A stretch of 20,917 nucleotides of DNA, taken from positions 1-20,917 of the forward strand of contig JANYFX010000479.1 in the NCBI GenBank assembly GCA_025359585.1. The letters run 5' to 3'. How positions within the stretch are numbered: position 1 is the stretch's first letter; each line of letters starts with the position of its first letter. This document shows positions 1-6,900 of this stretch, one piece after another. The DNA is from Rhizobacter sp. Its GTDB lineage: Bacteria > Pseudomonadota > Gammaproteobacteria > Burkholderiales > Burkholderiaceae_C. The translations under genes and the position numbers were made by a program. Below the pieces are notes generated by a model, which was given only the letters and a program-made list of their open reading frames with translations, was not told where the DNA came from and did no database searches.

Positions 1-1
1 C

Positions 2-190
2 GCCCTTGGCCAGACGCAGAACCTCGGCGTGATCGAGGCGGTGTTCTATCGCGAGCGCCATCGCGAGATCACCGTGATTGCGCCTCGCGCCGAAGGCGCT
101 GCCAAGGACGCGCAACGTGCTCCGTCGGCCGCAACAGCCGCACCGCTGCGTGCGAGCAGGCCGGCGCGCGCCGCCCAATACGGCTGGTAG
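2..190 (+). CDS. Possible 3' end of an unidentified plus-strand gene
   Basis: An open frame enters from the left edge and ends at TAG 188-190. It gives about 62 residues, including the stretch GVIEAVFYRERHREITVIAP. Codon third positions over roughly the first 110 bases are mostly G or C, as expected for real genes here, while the opposing minus frame is poorer in G/C at third positions over the same bases. It runs convergently into the end of the sigma-factor gene. I do not recognise the family. The last 20 or so residues (Ala/Pro/Arg-rich) may be a read-through extension. It could equally be spurious. Confidence 0.3.
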   Translation, partial: ALGQTQNLGVIEAVFYRERHREITVIAPRAEGAAKDAQRAPSAATAAPLRASRPARAAQYGW

Positions 191-1284
191 TCCCGCAAGC
201 GCGCGTCGCTGCCGATGGCGTCGAGCGCGGCGAGGCCGGCGGCCGCGCCCTGGATTTCGGCAATCGCCACGGCGCGGTTGATCGCGACCACCGGCGAACC
301 CGTCATCAGCGCGAGCGCGTCGTAGAGCTGCGCGATCGCGGCCCAGTCGGCGTGACCGGTGCGGCGCCGGATCACGTGGGCCGACTGCACCGCCGCTTCG
401 AGCTGGTAGCGCCCGATCGTGCCGAGCTTGCTGGCGCGCAGCAACAGCGCTTCGGCGGCATCGATCAGGCGCGCGTCCCACAGCGTGGGGTCTTGTTCGG
501 CCAGCGGCACGTAGCCGCCTTCGGCATCGCGCCTTGCCGCGCGGCGCGCCTGCGCGTGCAGCATCAACGAGAGCAGGCCGAGCGCTTCGGGCTCGTCGGG
601 CATCAACACGGTGACGAGCTCACCAAGCCAGATGCCTTCGTCGGCGAGATTGCGGCGCCGCGCTTCGGTGCCCGCCGGGTCGGACCAGCCTTCGGTGAAG
701 GTGGCGTAGATTGCCTCCAGCACCGCGTCGAGCCGCCCGGCCAGATCGTCGTGTTCGGGCAGGCGGAACGGGATGCCGGCGCGTTTGATCTTGGCCTTGG
801 CGCGCACCAGCCGCTGGCCCATCGCTGCGGGTGCGACGAGAAAGGCCGAGGCGATCGCCGCCGCATCGAAACCGAGAATGGTCTGCAGCATCAGCGGCGC
901 ACGCACGCTGGCTTCGATGGCCGGGTGCGCGCAGGCGAACATCAGCAGCAGCCGGTCGTCGGGGATCGCGCGTTGTGCGTCGGCGTCGGTTGCGATGTCG
1001 GTGAACAGCAGCAGGTCGAAGGCCGCATCGTCGTGCGTCTTGCGGCGCCGCGCCGCGTCGATCAGCGAGCGCTTGGCGGCCGTCATCAGCCAGGCTTCGG
1101 GGCTGTGCGGCACGCCCTGCGCGGGCCAGTCGCGCAAGGCCGATTCGAACGCGGCCGAGAGTGCGTCTTCGGCCGCCGCCACGTCGCGCGTGCGCGCTGC
1201 GAGGTACGCGACGAGCTTGCCGTAGCTTCGTCTCGCCGTCGTTTCGGCGGCCGCTGCAGCGGCCGCGGCTTCCGTGCCGATCAC
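46..1284 (-). CDS. ECF sigma factor, ECF42 type (sigma-70 region 2/4 plus DUF6596-like C-terminal domain)
   Basis: This is a 412-residue alternative sigma factor that should direct RNA polymerase to a small regulon, typically its DGPF/YCII partners. Region 2 lies at about residues 20-90 (ARRSYGKLVAYLAARTRDVAAAEDALSAAF begins it, and LIDAARRRK ends it). Region 4 lies at about 120-175 (TILGFDAAAIASAFLVAP, LVRAKAKIKRAG). A long helical extension (about 180-375; YATFTEGWSD, LLSLMLHAQARR, INRAVAIAE) marks ECF42 rather than classical ECFs, and such sigmas usually lack a dedicated anti-sigma factor. The start is GTG at 1284, overlapping the stop of the upstream DGPF gene by four bases (GTGA), so translation is probably coupled. 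The N-terminus carries a poly-Ala run. After LLARSG the C-terminus departs from the usual family ending (a last TPR-like helix with AY.RA..L), so the gene may be truncated or altered at its 3' end. Confidence 0.9.
   Translation of the reverse strand: MIGTEAAAAAAAAETTARRSYGKLVAYLAARTRDVAAAEDALSAAFESALRDWPAQGVPHSPEAWLMTAAKRSLIDAARRRKTHDDAAFDLLLFTDIATDADAQRAIPDDRLLLMFACAHPAIEASVRAPLMLQTILGFDAAAIASAFLVAPAAMGQRLVRAKAKIKRAGIPFRLPEHDDLAGRLDAVLEAIYATFTEGWSDPAGTEARRRNLADEGIWLGELVTVLMPDEPEALGLLSLMLHAQARRAARRDAEGGYVPLAEQDPTLWDARLIDAAEALLLRASKLGTIGRYQLEAAVQSAHVIRRRTGHADWAAIAQLYDALALMTGSPVVAINRAVAIAEIQGAAAGLAALDAIGSDARLRDYQPYWAARAGLLARSGAAVAADGARCASLAAPSARGAITVISRWRSR
1247..1266. repeat. Perfect 20-bp palindrome early in the sigma gene
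   Basis: The arms GCGGCCGC flank TGCA, and the whole 20 bp is its own reverse complement. It lies 18-37 bases inside the sigma coding region, in the stretch encoding poly-alanine. In mRNA it could fold just downstream of the start codon. It may be only a by-product of GCN/GGC-type alanine codons. Confidence 0.7.
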
Positions 1285-1628
1285 ATCTCCCAGATCGGCC
1301 GAACTTCTAGCGTTCCCTGGCCCGCGTTCGGGCAGCGTGCCGCCCAGGACAGCGCGGTTTCGCGGTCGGGAACGTCGATCATGTAGTAGCCACCGAGCTG
1401 CTCGCGCGTTTCGGCGTAGGGGCCGTTGAGCACTTCGGTCTTGCCGTTGCGCACGCGCACCGAGGTGGCGTCGCTGGTCGGGCGCAGGCGTTCGCCGCCC
1501 TGCATGGCGCCGGCCTTGACCAGGGCCTGGGCGTAGGCGCCGTGGTCTTTTGTCATCTGGCTCGCCGCATCGGCGGGCACGCTGTTCATCTTCGATTCGT
1601 CGCCATGGATCATCAACAAGTACCGCAT
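1281..1628 (-). CDS. DGPF/YCII-domain protein, copy A
   Basis: This is a 115-residue single-domain YCII-related (DGPF) protein of dimeric ferredoxin-like fold. The family is the standard companion of ECF42 sigma factors, and its biochemical role is unsettled. It begins MRYLLMIHGDE and carries the signature VRVRNGKTEVLNGPYAETRE followed by QLGGYYMIDVPD, where NGPYAET corresponds to the DGPF box. Start ATG 1628-1626 is supported by AAGGAGA a few bases upstream. Its stop TGA overlaps the GTG start of the sigma gene. The open frame continues upstream to 2273, but that stretch is out of frame with the paralogue and is not real coding. It is a paralogue of the neighbouring copy B, with the C-terminal two-thirds strongly conserved and the first 27 residues diverged. 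Confidence 0.92.
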   Translation of the reverse strand: MRYLLMIHGDESKMNSVPADAASQMTKDHGAYAQALVKAGAMQGGERLRPTSDATSVRVRNGKTEVLNGPYAETREQLGGYYMIDVPDRETALSWAARCPNAGQGTLEVRPIWEM

Positions 1629-1676
1629 CGGGTTCTCCTTTGGGGGCGGTGCGGCGATGCGCCGCACCTGTGCCTT

Positions 1677-1703
1677 GACGTTCGGACCGCGCCGCTTTCG
1701 ACC
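1677..1703 (-). promoter_or_regulatory. Putative ECF42 promoter upstream of DGPF copy A
   Basis: Read on the minus strand: GGTCGA, a 17-base spacer, then CGTC. It ends about 49 bases before the ATG at 1628. It matches, with one change in the -35 element, the better copy at 2132-2158. As I recall, the ECF42 consensus reported from Streptomyces is TGTCGA (-35) with CG(A/T)C (-10). It lies between DGPF copies B and A, so it could drive copy A and the sigma gene independently. Confidence 0.55.
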
Positions 1704-1732
1704 GGCGCGCGACACATTTTTTTGCCGCCGCC

Positions 1733-2080
1733 TCACATCTCCCAGATCGGCCGGACCTCGATCGTGCCGTAGCTCGAGGTCGGGCAACGCGCGGCCCACG
1801 ACAGCGCGGCGTCGAGGTCGGGCACGTCGATCACGTAATAACCACCGAGCTGCTCGCGGGTTTCGGCATACGGCCCGTTGAGCACCTCGGTCTTGCCGTT
1901 GCGTACCCGCACCGAGGCGGCGTCGGTGCTCGGGCGCAGCCGCTCGCCGCCCTGCAGCACACCGGCCTTGACCAGCGCTTCGGTGTAGGCACCGTAGGCC
2001 TGCATCAGCTGGCCGGTGGCTTCGGGCGACATCGCATCTTCTTCGGCTTCGCTGGCGTAGATGCTCAAGAGGTATTTCAT
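1733..2080 (-). CDS. DGPF/YCII-domain protein, copy B
   Basis: This is a 115-residue YCII/DGPF protein, first gene of the ECF42 module. It begins MKYLLSIYASEAEED and shares with copy A an identical run from VRVRNGKTEV through EQLGGYY, as well as the ending VRPIWEM. Start ATG 2080-2078 has GGAG about eight bases upstream. The N-terminal 27 residues differ from copy A (KYLLSIYASEAEEDAMSPEA against RYLLMIHGDESKMNSVPADA), which suggests a tandem duplication followed by divergence in the part that may decide pairing or ligand. A promoter candidate lies about 50 bases upstream. The 104-base gap to copy A contains that gene's own promoter candidate. Confidence 0.92.
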   Translation of the reverse strand: MKYLLSIYASEAEEDAMSPEATGQLMQAYGAYTEALVKAGVLQGGERLRPSTDAASVRVRNGKTEVLNGPYAETREQLGGYYVIDVPDLDAALSWAARCPTSSYGTIEVRPIWEM

Positions 2081-2131
2081 CGGGCTCTCCTCGGTGGGTC
2101 GGGACGTGGCGACATGCCGCATCTGTGCCTT

Positions 2132-2158
2132 GACGTTCGGCCGGCGCCGGTTTCGACA
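2132..2158 (-). promoter_or_regulatory. Putative ECF42 promoter upstream of DGPF copy B
   Basis: On the minus strand: TGTCGA, a 17-base spacer, then CGTC, about 51 bases before the ATG at 2080. The spacer length and the bases beside the -10 box (CCGAA CGTC AAGGCACAG) are the same as in the site upstream of copy A. The hexamer and tetramer fit the ECF42 consensus as I recall it, which supports self-activation by the sigma factor encoded two genes downstream. Confidence 0.62.
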
Positions 2159-2235
2159 GGCCCGGCGGATATTTTGAAACCTGGCCGCGGCGCGGGCGGC
2201 GGCGGGATTGACGCGCGCACCATTCGAGCGGCAGT

Positions 2236-3816
2236 ATGCGCCGCGTCGTGTGGCTCGGCGCACCCTTCGCCATGGACTATTCGACCGGCAAACTCAGCTT
2301 CATCTTCATCGTGGCGGTGCTGCTGGCGTGTGTTGCTTCGTGGGCGCTGGCCTGGCGTTTCCGGGCCGTGATGCGGCGGCTGATGAGCGCGCCGCTCGGT
2401 GTGCCCGCACCCACCGCTGCCGCCGCTTCGATGCCGGCGGCCGCATGGTCGCCACCCGCGCCGGTCACCGCCGCCGACAACCGCCGCGCCGGCCTGCGGC
2501 TGTCGCTGCTGTTGATCGGCCTGTCGTGCCTGATGGCGTGCAGCAGCGCGGCGCTGCAGCTGCGTTTCGAGTTCGAGGACACGGCCTTTTCGTTCAAGCG
2601 CGTGGCCGTGATCGCCCTCGTTCACCTGTGGCCGGTGTTTCCGGCGCTCGGGCTGCTGTGGCGCTGGTCGTGGCCAAGGGTGCTGGGCGTGTTGCTGCTG
2701 TGGTGCGTGGCTTGTTTTCTGGTGATGCTGTGGCGCTCGGTCGAGCCGCGCCCGGGCCAGTTGCTGCTCTACCTGGCGATCGAGATCGGGCCGACACTGG
2801 TGCTCGTGGCCTTGCTGTGCATGAGCGGCGTCACGCGGGCGGTGGCGCCATGGCTGCTGCCGGTGTTCGTCGGCCTCGTGTGGGCCTCGATCGCTGGCAT
2901 CGATCTGCTGGGGTGGTTGGTCGCGCGCGAGTCGCCGTGGTTGCATTCGATGACGCCGATGCTGAGTGCCGACGCCGTGATGCTGCTGTTCGCCGCGCTG
3001 CCCTGGCTGCTGGCGGTTTGGCCGCTCGCGTGGCTCGGGCGTGCGCTCGGCCGCGCCTATGCGCACAAGCGTTTGTCGGAGCTGATGGTCTTGTTCACCG
3101 CGGTCTGGGCGGTGTCGATGTTCTTTCAGGCGCTCTCGGCTGCCAGCAGCCTCGGCCTGTGGGGTGCCGTGATGCTGCTGCCGCTGTTGTGGATCCCGCT
3201 CGTGATGGCGCTCGCCCGGCGCGCCGGGCGCGGCCGCCCGCCCACGCTGCTGGTGCTGCGTGTGTTCCAGCGCGACGCGCAGGTGCAAGACCTGTTCGAC
3301 CACGTGATCGAACGCTGGCGCCTGACCGGCAACACCGTTCTGATCGCCGGCACCGACCTGTTGCTGCGCACGCTCGACGCCGACGACATCTTCACCTTTC
3401 TCGCCGGTGGGCTGGCGCGGCGTTTCATCCAGCGCGCTGCCGACGTGCCGGCGCGGCTGGCCGCGTTCGACTTCGGCGCCGACACCGACGGCCGCTTTCG
3501 TGTCAACGAGTGTTATTGCCACGACACGACCTGGCAAGACGCGCTCGCCGCGCTGGTAGAGCGCAGCGATGTGGTGCTGATGGACCTGCGCAGTTTTCAG
3601 GCCCACAACGCCGGCTGCCGGCACGAGTTGAACGTGCTCGCGCGCAGCCCGGCGCTGGCCCGCGTGGTGGTGTTGACCGACGGCCAGACCGACCGCGCGG
3701 CGGCTCATGCCGACACCGCCAGTGCGCCGGCCGGGCGCTTCGTGTGGCTTGACACGGCGAACATCGACGCGCACAAGAAGCGTCAAGTGTTGGCAAGCCT
3801 GTTTGTCGCCGGGTGA
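2236..3816 (+). CDS. Polytopic membrane protein with C-terminal TIR-like cytosolic domain
   Basis: This is a 526-residue protein. About eight hydrophobic segments are visible between residues 18 and 330 (for example 20-40, 90-113, 128-147, 154-171, 181-204, 208-232, 248-271, then 286-330). A soluble domain follows at about 335-526: TLLVLRVFQRDAQVQDLF, then LIAGTDLLLRTL (370-381), then DVVLMDLRSFQ (445-455), then GCRHELNVLAR with Glu464, then RVVVLTDGQTD. The order of a hydrophobic strand, an S/D-rich loop, a C..EL helix and a further strand resembles TIR-like folds, and Glu464 falls where TIR NADases have the catalytic glutamate; this is a pattern reading, not a database match. The start could be ATG 2236 or ATG 2272 (MDYSTGK); neither has a strong ribosome site. 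It is first in a same-strand cluster with the CHAT and TIR genes, 169 bases before the CHAT gene. No enzyme name is assigned. Confidence 0.85.
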   Translation: MRRVVWLGAPFAMDYSTGKLSFIFIVAVLLACVASWALAWRFRAVMRRLMSAPLGVPAPTAAAASMPAAAWSPPAPVTAADNRRAGLRLSLLLIGLSCLMACSSAALQLRFEFEDTAFSFKRVAVIALVHLWPVFPALGLLWRWSWPRVLGVLLLWCVACFLVMLWRSVEPRPGQLLLYLAIEIGPTLVLVALLCMSGVTRAVAPWLLPVFVGLVWASIAGIDLLGWLVARESPWLHSMTPMLSADAVMLLFAALPWLLAVWPLAWLGRALGRAYAHKRLSELMVLFTAVWAVSMFFQALSAASSLGLWGAVMLLPLLWIPLVMALARRAGRGRPPTLLVLRVFQRDAQVQDLFDHVIERWRLTGNTVLIAGTDLLLRTLDADDIFTFLAGGLARRFIQRAADVPARLAAFDFGADTDGRFRVNECYCHDTTWQDALAALVERSDVVLMDLRSFQAHNAGCRHELNVLARSPALARVVVLTDGQTDRAAAHADTASAPAGRFVWLDTANIDAHKKRQVLASLFVAG

Positions 3817-3985
3817 GCCCGCCGGGCCGCCCCAAGGGCGAACGCACCGCAGTGCGAAGCAAGGAGGTTGCCGAATAGGCTGCCCATGAACTAGGGCTTT
3901 CACGAGGCGGGGCACGCGCCCATGATGCGCGGCCCGAGGGACGATCGACCCGAGCCCTGCCCGGCCCGGTTCACAGGAGCAAAAC

Positions 3986-6900
3986 ATGGCCACATCGGCG
4001 CAAGATATCACTTTCATCGTTCCCGGCCAGACGCAGATGGCGACAACGGCCACGCGCGGCAGCACCAAGGCCGCCGTGCGCGTCGGCACGCAGCGCAGCG
4101 GTGGCGACGCAGTGCGCTTGAGCGCGCGGCCCGGCGACGACGTTGTGGTGCTCACCATCGCCAACGGCCCCACGCTCTACCTGCACCCCGAAGACGCCCG
4201 CGACCTGATGCGTGCGCAAAGCGCAGGCGCCACGCGCGGTGCGGTCAACGCGGCCAGCGACAACGAGGTGGTGGTTTCGCCGCAGCTCGGCTGGCCCGGC
4301 CTCGAGGCCGGCGCCACGCGCGGTGCGACCCGTGGCTGGATGGGGCAGGCGGTGCTCAGCGCGTTCGAGGTCGTGACCGGTCTTGCCAAAGACCCGGCCA
4401 AACTCGCGGCGGCAGCTGTCACGAAGAAGGTCGATGGCGCGGTCGATGCGGGTGTCTACGAACTGTCGGCCGATGCGCTCGAAGCGCTCAAGGGCAGCGG
4501 CCGCAAGCGCGACGCCGTGCCCGCCGCGGCCGATGGGGGCGCGCTGCTGGTGCTGGTCCACGGGACCTTCGTCGAGACGGTCAGCACCTTCGGCAAGCTC
4601 TGGGCCTTGCACCCGCAGACCGTGCGCGAGCTGTTCACGCATTACGCGAACCGGGTCTACGCGCTGGATCACCCGACGATGGGCGCGAGCCCGATCACCA
4701 ACGCGCTGACGCTCGTGCGCGCGATGCCGGCAGGCGCGCGCCTGCACCTCGTCACGCACTCGCGTGGCGGGCTCGTGGCCGAAGTATTGGCGCGCGCGTG
4801 TGGTGGCAAACCGCCGACGGCCGACGAGCTCGCGCTGTTCGCCGGGCCAGAGCGCACGCAGCAGCGCGCCGACCTGATCGCGCTGTCGAAAGAAGCGATC
4901 GCGAAAGGCTTGAAGATCGAACGTGTGGTGCGCGTGGCCTGCCCGGCACGCGGCACGCTGCTCGCGTCGAAACGCTTCGACGCTTACCTGTCGGTGTTGA
5001 AGTGGGGGCTCGAACTCGGCGGCATACCGGTCGCGCCGCAGCTGGTCGACTTCCTGCACGAAGGGGCGCGGCGCCGCGCCAAACCCGACGAGCTGCCTGG
5101 CATCGAGGCGATGATGCCCGAAAGCCCGCTCGTCAAGTGGCTCAACGGTGGCAGCGACACGATCCCCGGCGAGTTGCGCGTGATCGCCGGCGACATGGAA
5201 GGCGACTCGATCGGCTCCTGGGTCAAGACGCTGCTGTCCGACGCCTTCTACTGGACCGACAACGACCTCGTCGTGCAGACCCGTTCGATGTACGGCGGTG
5301 CGCCGCGCGCGGCCACGCCCGGTGGCGCCGGTGCGAGCTTTCTGCTCGATCGCGGCGCCAAGGTCTCGCACTTCAACTACTTCGCCAACGAGAGCACCGT
5401 CAAGGCGATCACGAGCGCCTTGTTCGATGATGCGCCGGCCGACTTCGCAACCATCGGCCCCTTGTCGTGGGCCGGGCAAGACGCGAGCGGCACCCGTTCC
5501 GCACGGGCCATCGCACGCTCGCGTGGCGCCGCTGCAGGCGCGGCCGCCGACCGCCCGGCGGTGTTCGTGCTGCCCGGCATCCTCGGCTCGAACCTGAAGC
5601 TCGACGGCAAGCGCATCTGGCTCGGTTTCCGATTCATCAACGGCCTCAAGAAGCTCGCCTGGGACCCGGCCACCGCCGCGCGCATCGAGCCCGACGGCCC
5701 GATCGGCCTGGTCTACGACGACCTGATCGAGCGCCTGGCCGACACGCACGAGGTGATCCCGTTCGCCTACGACTGGCGCCGCCCGGTCGAAGACGAAGCG
5801 CGCCGCCTCGCGACCGCGGTCGACGCTGCGCTCGCCGCGCGCAACGTCAGCCAGCAGCCGGTGCGGCTGATAGCGCACTCGATGGGCGGGCTCGTCGCGC
5901 GCACCATGCGCCTCGAAAAACCCGAGACATGGCAAAGGATGATGGCGCGCGATGGCGGCCGCCTGCTGATGCTGGGCACGCCCAACGGCGGCTCGTGGGC
6001 GCCGATGCAGACGCTGTCGGGCGACGACAACTTCGGCAACGCGTTGGTCGCCTTCGGCTCCTTGTTCGACAACGGTGGCACGCGCAAGATGATGGCCGCG
6101 ATGCCGGGCTTCATCCAGTTGCAGGCGTCCCTGCTCGACCCGAACCTCGGCCTCGACAAAGCGACGACCTGGCAGAAGCTCGCCGACGACGACATGGCCG
6201 CGCTGCGCGACCGCAGCATCTGGCACGACGAAGGCGCGCAGCGCACGATCTACGAATGGGGCGCACCGCCGCAAGACGTGCTCGACCAGGCCGTGAAGTT
6301 GCGCCGGCGGCTCGACGCGCAGGTCGAAACGCTCGGCGCCGATGCGCAGAAGATGCTGCTCGTGGTCGGCCACGCGGCCTTCACACCCGCCGGTTTCACG
6401 CAGACCGCCGACGGCCTCGAATACCTCGACACGCCCGACGACGGCGACGGCCGCGTGCCGCTGCAAAGCGCGCTGCTGCCCGGCGTTCGCACCTGGAAGG
6501 TCGACGCCGAGCACGGCAAGCTGCCCGACGAAGCGAGCGCCTTCGCCGGCTACATCGAACTGCTCACGACCGGCCAGACGCGCCTGCTCGACGTGTTCGA
6601 GCCGGCCGCGTCCGGCACACGCGGTGCCGGTGGCGCATCGGCTGTGGCTGCTGCGCTGGTGCGCAGCCGGCCTTCGCGCGGCCTGCAGTCGTCGAGCCCG
6701 CCGTCGAGCGAAGCCGAGGTGCTGGGGCTGGCGCGCGCGGGCGCCGAGTCGCGCCGCAGCCGGGGCAAGAGCACGGCGCTGCGGGTCTCGGTGCTCAACG
6801 GTGACCTGAAGTTCATCCACCAGCCGCTGATGGTCGGGCACTACCGCTCGATCGCGCTGACCGGCACCGAGTGGGTCGTCGACTGCCTGGTCGGCAACGC

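Noticed and set aside
1..61. Minus-strand start (MALAIEHRLDHAEVLRLAKG) at the left edge
   Set aside because: Only 20 residues are in view, it has no ribosome site, and it lies inside the sigma gene; too little to call.
352..1386. Long plus-strand frame opposite the sigma gene
   Set aside because: Same reason; the minus frame has clear sigma-70 region 2 and 4 motifs.
1281..2273. A single 330-residue DGPF fusion protein
   Set aside because: Only the part from ATG 1628 carries the domain; upstream it reads out of frame through copy B, which has its own start and ribosome site.
3843..3900. AAGGAGG and a tiny ATG-AAC-TAG frame, plus a 5-bp hairpin, in the gap before the CHAT gene
   Set aside because: The frame is two codons long and wrongly spaced; the hairpin lacks a T run. 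I found no convincing promoter or terminator in this 169-base gap.
2077..4173. Minus-strand frame of 698 residues over the membrane protein gene
   Set aside because: The plus frame shows regular membrane segments and a soluble domain; the minus product is low-complexity and Gln/Arg-rich.
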